Below the pieces are notes generated by a model. The model was given only the letters and a program-made list of their open reading frames with translations. It did no database searches and was not told where the DNA came from. Of a stretch of 64,000 bases of DNA, positions 35,121-43,944 are shown in pieces; position 1 is the stretch's first letter; each line of letters begins with the position of its first letter. The stretch comes from Prevotella sp. (GTDB taxonomy: Bacteria; Bacteroidota; Bacteroidia; Bacteroidales; Bacteroidaceae), in NCBI GenBank assembly GCA_017475005.1, contig JAFVGI010000024.1, positions 1-64,000 on the forward strand, in the 5' to 3' direction. The translations under genes and the position numbers were made by a program.

Positions 35121-36152
35121 ATGACAGACGATATCATAATACCGGCAGACGACGGGAGTGTCCAGTATGAGCACTTCCGCTGCGTCGTTGATGCAGGACA
35201 GGTGCCTGTACGCATCGATAAGTTTCTTTTCGAGCGTATGGTCCACTCCTCACGCAATCGCATACAGTCAGCCGCCGACGCAGGATATATCCAGATCAAT
35301 GGCAAACCCGTCAAGAGCAACTATAAGGTGCGCCCTAATGATGTCATCACCCTCATGCTTGACGTGCCGAAGCATGACAGCACCATCTATCCAGAAGACA
35401 TACCCCTCAACATTGTATATGAAGACGATGTCCTTATGGTCATCAACAAGCCAGCCGGCATGGTGGTACATCCAGGAGCAGGAAACTTCTCCGGCACCCT
35501 CATCAACGCCATAGCATGGCACATGCGTGATGTGCCAACTTTCGATGCCAACAGCCCAGAGGTGGGACTGGTACATCGCATCGACAAAGACACCAGCGGA
35601 CTGCTTGTCATAGCAAAGACGCCAGAGGCAAAGACAGCTCTCGGAAAGCAGTTCTTTGTACATGACACCCATCGCATATACAACTGCCTTGTGTGGGGAC
35701 ATTTTGAGGGAGACGAAGGACGCATTGAGGGTAACATCACTCGTGATCCACGCAATCGTTTGCGTATGACGGTTACTGCTCCCGATTCCGGCATCGGAAA
35801 AGATGCTGTCACCCATTGGCGTGTGATAGAGAAATTCGGCTATGTCACCTTTATCGAGTGTCGCCTTGAAACAGGTCGCACCCATCAGATACGCGCCCAC
35901 ATGAAGCACATCGGGCATCCCCTTTTCGGAGACGAGACCTATGGAGGAACAGAGATACTGAGGGGAGAGCGCAGCAGCAGTTATAAAGCCTTTATCAATA
36001 ACTGTTTCAAGATATGCCCACGTCAGGCGCTGCATGCCAAGACCCTCGGTTTTGTGCATCCCGTAACAGGAAAGGACATGTACTTTGACTCCCCCCTACC
36101 CGATGACATGACACAGCTCCTCGAAAAATGGAGAGCGAAAATAAAAGACTAA
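35121..36152 (+). CDS. rluD: RluA-family 23S rRNA pseudouridine synthase (RluD-like)
   Basis: 343 aa. An S4 RNA-binding domain (about 30-85, VRIDKFLFERM...AGYIQINGK) precedes the catalytic domain with VHRIDKDTSGL (catalytic Asp155), VVHPGAGN and CRLETGRTHQIRAHM. It modifies uridines in helix 69 of 23S rRNA if truly RluD; an RluA/RluC-type target is not excluded. Many Bacteroidetes place ddl after this gene, but here a solute-binding lipoprotein follows. The gap before it holds a GACCTTTGACCTTTGACC repeat. Confidence 0.9.
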   Translation: MTDDIIIPADDGSVQYEHFRCVVDAGQVPVRIDKFLFERMVHSSRNRIQSAADAGYIQINGKPVKSNYKVRPNDVITLMLDVPKHDSTIYPEDIPLNIVYEDDVLMVINKPAGMVVHPGAGNFSGTLINAIAWHMRDVPTFDANSPEVGLVHRIDKDTSGLLVIAKTPEAKTALGKQFFVHDTHRIYNCLVWGHFEGDEGRIEGNITRDPRNRLRMTVTAPDSGIGKDAVTHWRVIEKFGYVTFIECRLETGRTHQIRAHMKHIGHPLFGDETYGGTEILRGERSSSYKAFINNCFKICPRQALHAKTLGFVHPVTGKDMYFDSPLPDDMTQLLEKWRAKIKD

Positions 36153-36166
36153 TACGAATTCCGTTG

Positions 36167-36928
36167 ATGAAAGGGTTTCATATATATTATATATTAGCGA
36201 TGATAGCGGTTGCCTCGCTAACTGTGACATCGTGTGACGATGCTGAGAAGCGCGAACGCATCTCACGTGAACAGAGGGAGGCAGAACGTAAGGCGGATTC
36301 TGTTGCCTTGAAAATTGCAGTGCTGCCAACAATGGATTGCCTGCCAATAGTAGTGGCAAAGGAACTGCGACTCTTCGACACCTTGAACGTGGATGTGCGA
36401 CTGAGAAAATACAACGCCTTATCGGAATGTCGCAAGGCATTAAAGGACGGTATAGTAGAGGGTGCAGACACCAATATGTCGTTCCGCCTGATAACCGCCA
36501 AGAAAGCGCGCCTGAGCCGCATCAGCCAGCTGTCGGACAAGATGATTGCTGCTGACAGAGACGGCCTCTCAAAGAGAATGGCAGAGGCTGCCATCGACTC
36601 AATGCTAAGGAAGAAACAACATATCTTCATAATACAGGTGGAGGACCTGAATATAAGGTTTGACATGCTGCAGAATGGCAATATCGATGCTGCCATGTTA
36701 CCAGAGCCTTATGCCACAAGGGCAATAAAAATCGGGGCAAAGGAGATTTCGCTGAAGCCTTACTATAAAGACACAATAAAGGCCACAGGCGTAGTGTTCA
36801 GGGAAGATGTCATGAAACATCCTGACCGCCAGAAACAAATAGCGCTGTTTAACAAGGCCCTGAAAGCAGCGAGAGATTCGATAAAACGCTATGGAGCGGA
36901 GGGATATGTTAAATGGTTACAGAACTGA
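36167..36928 (+). CDS. ABC-type solute-binding lipoprotein (SsuA/THI5-like)
   Basis: 253 aa from the ATG at 36167; an upstream ATG at 36128 would overlap rluD. The signal sequence ends in a lipobox, LTVTSC, so the mature protein is a lipoprotein. The body has the substrate-binding layout: LKIAVLPTMDCLPIVVAKELRLFDTLNVDVRL, then VEGADTNMSFRL, and DMLQNGNIDAAMLPEPYATRA, as in SsuA/NitT/TauT-type proteins for sulfonates or pyrimidine precursors. No permease or ATPase gene lies nearby, so the ligand is unknown. Confidence 0.75.
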   Translation: MKGFHIYYILAMIAVASLTVTSCDDAEKRERISREQREAERKADSVALKIAVLPTMDCLPIVVAKELRLFDTLNVDVRLRKYNALSECRKALKDGIVEGADTNMSFRLITAKKARLSRISQLSDKMIAADRDGLSKRMAEAAIDSMLRKKQHIFIIQVEDLNIRFDMLQNGNIDAAMLPEPYATRAIKIGAKEISLKPYYKDTIKATGVVFREDVMKHPDRQKQIALFNKALKAARDSIKRYGAEGYVKWLQN

Positions 36929-38910
36929 TAAATAATGGTCGGATTAATGATGCTATTGCTCAGTTGAAGGAATGGGCAATGAAGTATCCTGGTGAGGGTT
37001 TCAGCGACAGGCTGGAAGCTATTGCCACCGATTTCAGATATATGTCGGACTTTATGCTGCAGGGCATGAAGGACGAAAGCCGCGGAGACCTTTATGCAGC
37101 CATGCAACAGAAGCTCCGAGACATCGACTATGACCTGGAGGTACGCAGGACAATATGGGAGCGCCCGGAGGTATCGTCATACAAAAAGATTTTCACACAT
37201 CCTGACTGCTCTGCAGAGATGTTGCAAAGCATCATGCTGGAAGAGACAGATGCCAAGGAACACTTCATACGCCTCACAAACACTTTCATGGTGCTATATG
37301 CTTCCCTGCATTGGAAGGATAGCGACGCAATAGAATGGGCCGCATTCTTGAGCAACAAAAACGTGAGCCCAATAGATGCTGCAACACTGGTGTCGGCAAT
37401 CACTTTGAGTGTGCTGGAGCACTATCAAAGGTCAAAGGTTGAAGGTCAAAGGTCAGAGGTTGAGGACCCAAAGGTAAGGTGTTTGAAGGAGGTATATCGG
37501 AAGAGCCCTTCGGAGATGGTGAGACAGAGGGCCTTGGTGGGACTTGTTATGATTGGCGAGGAATTGTCTATAGAAGCCCACATACAGATGTTGGCATGTG
37601 CCAATGCAGACAAGGACAGCAATGAGATAAGGCAGAACATAATGCCAAACCTCATTAAGAACCAACCATTCAAAATGGTGAATGGGCAATGGAAGATGGA
37701 CGATGACGACAACCTTAACAAGGGTGAGTATGACCCTGATGCCGACAAACGTGAAGAGGAAAGCATCGAGGCTATGGAGGAGAGTGTCAACAAGATGCTG
37801 AAGATGCAGAAAAAGGGGTCAGACATCTTCTTTGAAGGGTTCTCACAGATGAAGCGTTTCCCATTCTTCAACAAGATGGTAAACTGGTTCATTCCGTATT
37901 ATCCAGAGCACCCGGACATCGAAAACATCATGCAGAATATCGGAAAGAGTTCGTTTATTGATGTGGTGATGAAAAGAGGACCATTCTGCGAATCAGACAA
38001 ATACTCATTTATCATTGCAATGTCATCGGTATTGCAGCAGCTGCCAGAGAATGTGCGCAAGATGATGGAGAGTGGCGACATGGGCCCCATCGGCATGCGC
38101 GGAGAAGATGCAGACCTCAGTGACCCTGCTTTCATAAGACTGCAATATCTGCAGGACATGTATCGCTTCATGAGGCTTAACAACATAGGAAAGATGTTGT
38201 ATAACCCCTTCAACAACCTCGACGAGATACTGGAAGGATTTATTAAAAAAGCTACACAACAGGAAGAGGTCGCAAAGGAGTACACAGAACACATCAGTAA
38301 AGGTCACACAGAATACACAGAACACACAGAATACACGACACTATATGCCTACTATGCCAACTGGAAGCTGAAGAAGAGCGATTATGACACAGCCCTGAAA
38401 TACTACACCAGATGCTTAAAGCAAAGGCCTCAGAGTCCTTCTATAATGCGAGGACTGGCAAGGGCATACTATGGTGCGGGAGATTATGAGAAGTCTGCAT
38501 CCTATTTTGATGCCCTCATAACAATAAATCCAGACAACCTCAACAACCGCCTGAACTATGCCAAGGCGATGACAAAGGCAGGAAAGACAGAGGAGGTGTT
38601 GAATGACCTGTATAAACTGGAATATGAGAATCCTGGAAACGACGTAATACAGGACACCTTGGGATGGGCATTGCTCTATGCAGGCAAAGCCTCAGAAGCG
38701 GAGCAATACTGTCACGATGTTATGGCTCACGCCTATGCCCTCATCATTAACAACAAGGCCAAAGACGCCATAGAACTGCTGAAAGGATATACTATGCAGC
38801 AGGTGGAAGAAAACATGGAGGCTGATGCACAGTTATTGCATCAGTATGGGATAGGAGAAGCAGAAAAGGCTATAATATTATCAGCAATACAGCAGTCCAA
38901 TGTGCCATAG
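36913..38910 (+). CDS. Large TPR-repeat protein
   Basis: 665 aa, no signal peptide; the start overlaps the preceding gene by 16 bases. TPR helices are clear at the C-terminal end (TLYAYYANWKLKKSDYDTAL, then SIMRGLARAYYGAGDYEKSA). Two stretches look like repeat expansions that stayed in frame. A CAAAGGTCAAAGGTTGAAGG-type run at 37425-37464 encodes QRSKVEGQRSEVE, and an ACACAGAATACACAGAACAC-type run at 38281-38337 encodes YTEHISKGHTEYTEHTEYT. Function unknown; a scaffold role is the usual guess for TPR proteins. Its 3' end overlaps the convergent hemolysin III gene by 41 bases. Confidence 0.8.
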   Translation: MVTELINNGRINDAIAQLKEWAMKYPGEGFSDRLEAIATDFRYMSDFMLQGMKDESRGDLYAAMQQKLRDIDYDLEVRRTIWERPEVSSYKKIFTHPDCSAEMLQSIMLEETDAKEHFIRLTNTFMVLYASLHWKDSDAIEWAAFLSNKNVSPIDAATLVSAITLSVLEHYQRSKVEGQRSEVEDPKVRCLKEVYRKSPSEMVRQRALVGLVMIGEELSIEAHIQMLACANADKDSNEIRQNIMPNLIKNQPFKMVNGQWKMDDDDNLNKGEYDPDADKREEESIEAMEESVNKMLKMQKKGSDIFFEGFSQMKRFPFFNKMVNWFIPYYPEHPDIENIMQNIGKSSFIDVVMKRGPFCESDKYSFIIAMSSVLQQLPENVRKMMESGDMGPIGMRGEDADLSDPAFIRLQYLQDMYRFMRLNNIGKMLYNPFNNLDEILEGFIKKATQQEEVAKEYTEHISKGHTEYTEHTEYTTLYAYYANWKLKKSDYDTALKYYTRCLKQRPQSPSIMRGLARAYYGAGDYEKSASYFDALITINPDNLNNRLNYAKAMTKAGKTEEVLNDLYKLEYENPGNDVIQDTLGWALLYAGKASEAEQYCHDVMAHAYALIINNKAKDAIELLKGYTMQQVEENMEADAQLLHQYGIGEAEKAIILSAIQQSNVP

Positions 38911-39481
38911 CTCCCAGCAGCACAAAGATATGCCACACACCATGATAATACTTCTTGTCATCATGGGCAAAGAAATATGTACCGACAGTATATAGCAAAC
39001 CCTCCCCTACTATACACAGTATTGCCGGCGTAGAGAGGGACAGGATGACAGGGCGTATGATGAGTATTACACTCCATCCCATGATAAGATACAGTGCCAG
39101 AGAGAGACGTGGAAAACGTCCCATAGCAAACACCTTGTAGAACACGCCTCCTATTACCACAGCCCATTGCAGGCCAAAGACAAGCCATCCCAGCCAACCA
39201 CCAATAACAGACACGCAGATGGGGGTATAGCTGCAAGCAATCATGACATATATGGAAATATGATCCAGGCGACGGAGCACACCTTTTGCTGTGCTGTGTT
39301 CCTTAGACACCCAGTGGTATATTGTGCTGGCAAGGAACATCAGGAACATACCAACAATAAAGAAGAGTACACCAAAGGCATATTCCCAGCCACGATAGAC
39401 AGCAGGCCACACCATCCAGATAGAAGATAGTGCAAAGACCACTCCGATAAGATGTGTTATTGTGTTTAGTTTTTCATTCAT
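38870..39481 (-). CDS. Hemolysin III / PAQR-like membrane protein
   Basis: 203 aa with seven membrane segments. Family motifs STIYHWVSKEHS and RRLDHISIYVMIACSYTP supply conserved Ser, His and Asp, and a C-terminal HDDKKYYHGVWHIFVLLGA gives the two metal-ligand histidines of the hemolysin III/adiponectin-receptor fold. Members may be metal-dependent lipid hydrolases; hemolytic activity is shown only for a few. Last 41 bases overlap the TPR gene on the other strand. A promoter at 39627-39658 reads towards it, but a terminator hairpin lies between. Confidence 0.88.
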   Translation of the reverse strand: MNEKLNTITHLIGVVFALSSIWMVWPAVYRGWEYAFGVLFFIVGMFLMFLASTIYHWVSKEHSTAKGVLRRLDHISIYVMIACSYTPICVSVIGGWLGWLVFGLQWAVVIGGVFYKVFAMGRFPRLSLALYLIMGWSVILIIRPVILSLSTPAILCIVGEGLLYTVGTYFFAHDDKKYYHGVWHIFVLLGAMAHWTAVLLIIL

Positions 39482-39526
39482 AATTTTTATGGTTATTAAC
39501 CTTTGTCTTTAAACTCAAAAACCTAT

Positions 39527-39620
39527 AAAAAAATTGCGGAACGCCCTGACTTCACAGTGAGGACGTTCCAATCTCAATAGGTATTAGCCTTTTAAGGTAA
39601 AAAGATTGTATTCAGGATAA
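39527..39620 (-). ncRNA. Candidate small RNA or attenuated leader before hemolysin III
   Basis: A consensus promoter predicts a start near 39620. An intrinsic terminator follows: the stem GGAACG...CGTTCC (39538-39569) with internal CCT/AGG and ACT/AGT pairs, then GCAA and seven U residues. A transcript of about 94 nt is expected; readthrough would reach the hemolysin III gene 46 bases on. No peptide frame of note was seen. Confidence 0.55.
39538..39569 (-). terminator. Intrinsic terminator of the candidate small RNA
   Basis: A near-perfect 14-bp stem with two symmetric mismatches and a 4-base loop, followed on the minus strand by GCAA and a seven-base T-run (39527-39533). Confidence 0.6.
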
Positions 39621-39626
39621 CGATTG

Positions 39627-39658
39627 CAAAAGTAAATGATTTTCATCAATTGTGCAAA
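39627..39658 (-). promoter_or_regulatory. Promoter upstream of the candidate small RNA and hemolysin III
   Basis: TTTG (39655-39658), 20 bases, TACTTTTG (39627-39634) on the minus strand, an exact consensus. Confidence 0.7.
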
Positions 39659-39755
39659 TTTTTTTGACTATTTCTTGTGATTATGTTTAAAATTCTTACT
39701 TTTTCTTGGAGAAAAAGCAGAAAAAGTGCATAAAATTGTGTTTTTTGTGTAATTT

Positions 39756-40370
39756 TTATTTCTTTTTTATAAAATACTTTACACAAAAATACAAAATTGC
39801 CAATATTACGAGCCCGAGTATGAAGATTTTGATGTATTCTGCATATTCTTCTATCTTGTCATTCAATTCACTTCTTGTGACGAAAGAATGCATATACCAT
39901 CCCATAGCTCCAAGGATGATGTTCCATACTCCGGCACCAATGGTGGTGAACAGCAGAAAACGCCAGTAGTTCATCTTGGCAAGTCCAGCAGGAATAGATA
40001 TCAGATGACGTATTCCAGGCACGAGACGTCCTGTGATAGTTGCCACAGCGCCATGATTGTCGAAATACTTCTCTGCCTGTTCTACCTTCTGCTGATTGAG
40101 AAGACACATCTTTCCCCACTTGCTGTTGGCAAAGGCATAGATGATGGGACGACCAAGATAGTAGCCTGCCAGATAGTTGATGGTAGCACCACAGTCGGCA
40201 CCAAGGGTAGCAAACAGTATTATGAGCCAAAAGCTGTAATCTCCCTCAGCAGCATTGAAAGCCGCAGGGGCAACAACCAATTCCGAAGGAACCGGAAGCA
40301 CAGTACTCTCCATCAACATGAGAAGAAATACTGTGTAGTAATTAAGATTGGATAAAAGACTGGTAAACAT
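39756..40370 (-). CDS. DedA-family membrane protein
   Basis: 204 aa, four to five membrane segments. The DedA/VTT-domain pattern is clear: ESTVLPVPSELVVAPAAFNA near the start, LGADCGATINYLAGYYLGR, and FDNHGAVATITGRLVPGIRH with the conserved arginine, followed by GVWNIILGAMGWYMH. DedA proteins recycle lipid carriers (UptA-like) or maintain membrane homeostasis. It lies 72 bases after the TPR gene at 40443, across a TTTAGAGTTTAAAGTGTAGAGTCAG repeat that may separate the transcripts. Confidence 0.88.
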   Translation of the reverse strand: MFTSLLSNLNYYTVFLLMLMESTVLPVPSELVVAPAAFNAAEGDYSFWLIILFATLGADCGATINYLAGYYLGRPIIYAFANSKWGKMCLLNQQKVEQAEKYFDNHGAVATITGRLVPGIRHLISIPAGLAKMNYWRFLLFTTIGAGVWNIILGAMGWYMHSFVTRSELNDKIEEYAEYIKIFILGLVILAILYFCVKYFIKKK

Positions 40371-40442
40371 TTATAAAGTTTAGAGTTTAAAGTGTAGAGT
40401 CAGTTTGAGAGTTTAAAGCCTTTGACCTTAGACCTTCGTCTC
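40371..40442. repeat. Intergenic TTTAGAGTT-type repeat
   Basis: The gap between dedA and the TPR gene consists of GTTTAGAGTTTAAAGTGTAG-type units, an AGAGTCAGTTTGAGAGTTTA stretch and GACCTTAGACCTTCG. The first part closely matches 17000-17055 and 22379-22408. Confidence 0.65.
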
Positions 40443-41528
40443 TCAACCTTCTTCAGTCGAATTGCACTTATCGATTATTTCCTGCACAATGGGAGGACAT
40501 TCTGACATCATATCCATTTCCTCAAAGGGTTTCTTTATCATCTCCATCATATTTCGGGCTGCCTGCAGATATCCCAATTCGTAGAAAGCAATGCCGACAC
40601 GAATCATGACAGCTACATCATAGCCTGATTTCTCTATGGTCTTAAAGAACTCCTCCACTCCACGCTTGGGGTCATTATTCTCAAGATGCAGGGCACCGAG
40701 GAACATATTAGGCTGTGGGTCGTCAACAGAGATTGCCTGTGCATATTCAGCACTCTGTATGGCATCATCAATAAGACCTTCCTGATATTGTGCATCACAG
40801 AGATGAATCCATACCGAGAAAGAGTAAGCATCAATATCAAGAGCTTTGTTCCAGGCCACTATAGCTTCCTTGAAACGCTCCTGCATGTGATATATGCGAC
40901 CCCATGTTTCCCAATATTCGAACTCCATGCCATCAACCTCTTCAGAAGACAAGTCAAGCCATCGTTCTGCATAGTCAGGAAGACCATGATCACAATACAT
41001 CATTGCAATATCAAGAGGAAAATGGTTAAGGGAATCACGCATAACCTCATACTCATCTTCTTCATCATCATCATCATAGCTGTCAACAGAGTCGCTCCTG
41101 CGGGCTTGGTATTCATCATAACGTCGAAGCACTTTTTCGTACTTCTCACGAAGATATTTCTCTGCTTCCACTACCCTATTCTTGCACACCAGAATCTCAC
41201 CATAGACGTATGCAAGTTCTATGCTGTCATTCTTCTCGGGAAGAGCATCATAAAGTTCCTCAGCCTTCTTATAATCTCCGTAGTCGATGAGAGCCATGCG
41301 AGCCTTGAAGAGCATAGCGCTGTCATCATCAGGATATAGTTTCTGACAATAGTCAGCAGCAGCCTCTGCATCATCAAAGGCTTCAATAGAGTGATAATAC
41401 TCTGCGATATCGATGATGTCATCCATCTCCATGAAGCACAAAGTATTCTCTTCACGCGATTTCTCATATCGGTGAAGAATTTCCTGAAATTCAGGAGATG
41501 CTGTATATTTCTGAAAATCGTTAAGCAT
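40443..41528 (-). CDS. TPR-repeat protein coupled to glnS
   Basis: 361 aa from the ATG at 41528, which overlaps the glnS stop by 8 bases; a longer frame from 41576 is less likely. TPR helices are visible across the protein (AEYYHSIEAFDDAEAAADYC; WGRIYHMQERFKEAIVAWNK; YAQAISVDDPQPNMFLGALH), with an acidic insert (DSVDSYDDDDEEDEYE). No signal peptide. It is the last member of a coupled chain that begins at hisH. Function unknown. Confidence 0.82.
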   Translation of the reverse strand: MLNDFQKYTASPEFQEILHRYEKSREENTLCFMEMDDIIDIAEYYHSIEAFDDAEAAADYCQKLYPDDDSAMLFKARMALIDYGDYKKAEELYDALPEKNDSIELAYVYGEILVCKNRVVEAEKYLREKYEKVLRRYDEYQARRSDSVDSYDDDDEEDEYEVMRDSLNHFPLDIAMMYCDHGLPDYAERWLDLSSEEVDGMEFEYWETWGRIYHMQERFKEAIVAWNKALDIDAYSFSVWIHLCDAQYQEGLIDDAIQSAEYAQAISVDDPQPNMFLGALHLENNDPKRGVEEFFKTIEKSGYDVAVMIRVGIAFYELGYLQAARNMMEMIKKPFEEMDMMSECPPIVQEIIDKCNSTEEG

Positions 41529-43314
41529 TAGCAGGCTTCCATGTATCCTTGAGACCAACAGTCTTATTAAAGACAAGATGATCTGGGGTAGAAGTATAAT
41601 CAGGAGTATAGTATCCTATGCGCTGGAACTGCAGATAGTCAAGAGGTTTTCTTGTAGCACACCATTTCTCTACATAAGCCTTCTTTATCTCGAGGCTGTC
41701 AGGATTGAGGAATTTACGCATATCATCAATATCGATGCGGTCCTTACCCTGTGACTTAGAATATGCAGCCACCTCGTCACGAGGATTCTCCACGAGCCAC
41801 AGACGGTCATAGTTTCTCACCTCTGCCTCAAGGCAATGATTACAACTAACCCAATGGATTGTCTTGCCCTTAATCTTCATGTTGCAGTTTGCTTCGCCAG
41901 TCTTTGTCTCTGGAATAAGTTCTGCATACACCTCTATGATATTACCGGCAGCATCTTTCTTACAGCAATCTGTTTCAAGACACCTTATTATATATGAGTT
42001 CTTCAGACGCACTTCCTTACCAGGTCCGAGACGGAAGAATTTCTTTGGAGCATCCTCCATGAAGTCATCACGCTCTATCCATAATTCACGTGAGAATTCT
42101 ATCTCGTGGGTGCCGTCAGCCTCATTCTCAGGATTGTTGACAGCAGTATATGTCTCTGTCTGTCCCTCCGGGAAATTAGTGATAATCAGCTTAACAGGAT
42201 TTATCACAGCGCTGACTCTCATAGCACGTTTATTGAGGTCTTCACGCACAGCACTCTCGAAGAGTGACATCTGGTTGAGGGCATCGAACTTGGTATATCC
42301 TATCTTATCGATGAAAGACACAATACTCTCTGGAGAATATCCCCTTCTGCGGAAAGCACTTATGGTAGGCATACGAGGATCGTCCCAACCGTCAACAACC
42401 TTCTCGTTGACAAGAATCAGGAGATTGCGCTTTGAAAGCAGGATATGGGTAAGATTGAGTTTATTGAACTCCGTCTGACGAGAACGGTTATCATTGATGT
42501 CCCAATTATCAGCAGGATTCAGTTCAGGATGTTTTCCAAGCTCATGATCCACCTCTTTTGCCCAATCTACGAAGAGGTCATAAAGAGGACGATGGCTCAC
42601 GAATTCCAATGTGCAGAGAGAATGAGTAACGCCCTCCCAATAGTCACACTGTCCATGAGTATAGTCATACATAGGATATGCATTCCACTTGATGCCAGTA
42701 CGCCAGTGAGGCATGTTGAGCACACGATACATAATAGGATCACGGAAGTGCATATTGTCAGATGTCATATCGATTTTAGCACGCAGCACCATCTTTCCTG
42801 GTTCCATATTGCCGCTGTTCATTTCCTCGAAGAGTTTCAGCGACTCTTCAACAGGGCGATTACGATATGGCGACTCTATACCAGGCGTTGTCGGAGTACC
42901 CTTCTGAGCTGCTATCTCGTCTGCACTCTGTTCGTCAACATAGGCTCTGCCACGCTTAATGAGTTCCACAGCAAGGTCCCACAACTCCTGAAAATAATCA
43001 GAAGCATACAACACCTTTCCCCATTTGAAACCGAGCCATTCGATATCACGTTCTATGGCTCTAACGTATTCCATATCCTCCTTCTGGGGATTGGTATCAT
43101 CCATGCGGAGATTACATACGCCACCATATTTCTTTGCAATGCCGAAGTCCAAGGCTATTGCTTTGGCATGTCCGATATGAAGATAGCCATTTGGCTCTGG
43201 TGGGAAACGAGTCTGAATGCGACCGCCATTCTTACCCTCTGCCAAATCGTTCTCCACTATCTGCTCGATAAAATTCAAGCTCTTCTTTTCTTCCTGTATG
43301 TTATTTTCTGTCAT
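41521..43314 (-). CDS. glnS: Glutaminyl-tRNA synthetase
   Basis: 597 aa. Attaches glutamine to tRNA-Gln directly. The class I signature RFPPEPNGYLHIGHAKA (HIGH 46-49), DDTNPQKEDMEY, the HILLSKRNL form of the KMSKS loop and GWDDPRMPTISAFRRRGY are classical bacterial GlnRS; the C-terminal beta-barrels bind the anticodon. About 40 residues longer than the E. coli enzyme. It overlaps the GNAT gene by 4 bases upstream and the TPR gene by 8 downstream. Confidence 0.95.
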   Translation of the reverse strand: MTENNIQEEKKSLNFIEQIVENDLAEGKNGGRIQTRFPPEPNGYLHIGHAKAIALDFGIAKKYGGVCNLRMDDTNPQKEDMEYVRAIERDIEWLGFKWGKVLYASDYFQELWDLAVELIKRGRAYVDEQSADEIAAQKGTPTTPGIESPYRNRPVEESLKLFEEMNSGNMEPGKMVLRAKIDMTSDNMHFRDPIMYRVLNMPHWRTGIKWNAYPMYDYTHGQCDYWEGVTHSLCTLEFVSHRPLYDLFVDWAKEVDHELGKHPELNPADNWDINDNRSRQTEFNKLNLTHILLSKRNLLILVNEKVVDGWDDPRMPTISAFRRRGYSPESIVSFIDKIGYTKFDALNQMSLFESAVREDLNKRAMRVSAVINPVKLIITNFPEGQTETYTAVNNPENEADGTHEIEFSRELWIERDDFMEDAPKKFFRLGPGKEVRLKNSYIIRCLETDCCKKDAAGNIIEVYAELIPETKTGEANCNMKIKGKTIHWVSCNHCLEAEVRNYDRLWLVENPRDEVAAYSKSQGKDRIDIDDMRKFLNPDSLEIKKAYVEKWCATRKPLDYLQFQRIGYYTPDYTSTPDHLVFNKTVGLKDTWKPANA

Positions 43315-43682
43315 AGTGTATATTGTAATAATTTTCCATTCTTATATTTCTCACCTTCCCTGAACCAATTATGTATGGTTTGTTCCTCAAATCCCAAATT
43401 GCGAAAGAGGCTCAGAGATGGTATATTATCTTCCTCAACAATAGCATAGAGAGTATGGAGAGCCAGTTCTTCCTTAGCATATCTTAGCATTTTAAGGACA
43501 GACTTTTTTCCCAAGCCCTTTCCCTGCCATGCAGGCTCTATCTCAATGCCCAGCTCAGCTCTATCGTTCAAAGGAGAATAGTTGAACAGCTCAACAACTC
43601 CCACAGCCATACCCTCATCATTATATATAGGGAAACTGTCCTGCTGGCTTATAATCAAGTCACTACTCATGGACATTACCAA
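43311..43682 (-). CDS. GNAT-family acetyltransferase, short
   Basis: 123 aa; MSSDL at 43670 is an alternative start with a smaller overlap on the previous gene. The acetyl-CoA loop is WQGKGLGKKSVLKMLRYA and the C-terminal motif EEDNIPSLSLFRNLGFEE, as in RimJ/RimL-type N-acetyltransferases. The family is usually 160-180 aa; the first 40-50 residues (strands 1-2) seem to be missing, so it may be a minimal or 5'-degraded form that kept its coupling to glnS (4-base overlap). Confidence 0.75.
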   Translation of the reverse strand: MVMSMSSDLIISQQDSFPIYNDEGMAVGVVELFNYSPLNDRAELGIEIEPAWQGKGLGKKSVLKMLRYAKEELALHTLYAIVEEDNIPSLSLFRNLGFEEQTIHNWFREGEKYKNGKLLQYTL

Positions 43683-43944
43683 AAGTGCCTTTAATATCGC
43701 AGAAGGCCATTGAAAGACATGTTATCGCACCAAGATAGAAGAATGACACAACATCAGTCATTGCATAGAGTCCGAAGTCTGCTACTGCCAACAATATGAA
43801 GAAAGCAAAGCGCATACGTGAAAGCACTCTGTACTTCTGCTGGAATCTTTCTCTTCTCACATACCACAGCAGCAAGGGAATTGCCACGATGGTAACTATT
43901 GTCATGATATACTGACAATAAAATAATGTTATACTATTATTCAT
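43663..43944 (-). CDS. Small membrane protein of unknown function
   Basis: 93 aa with three predicted membrane segments (about 12-29, 45-62 and 65-82) and a basic loop (RRERFQQKYRVLSRMR) that should face the cytoplasm. I do not recognise a family. It overlaps fbp by 4 bases and the GNAT gene by up to 20, so it is translated within the same message. Confidence 0.65.
   Translation of the reverse strand: MNNSITLFYCQYIMTIVTIVAIPLLLWYVRRERFQQKYRVLSRMRFAFFILLAVADFGLYAMTDVVSFFYLGAITCLSMAFCDIKGTFGNVHE

Noticed and set aside
38281-38340. Frameshift or assembly error in the TPR gene at the ACACAGAA repeat
   Set aside because: The frame stays open through the repeat and the TPR pattern continues normally after it.
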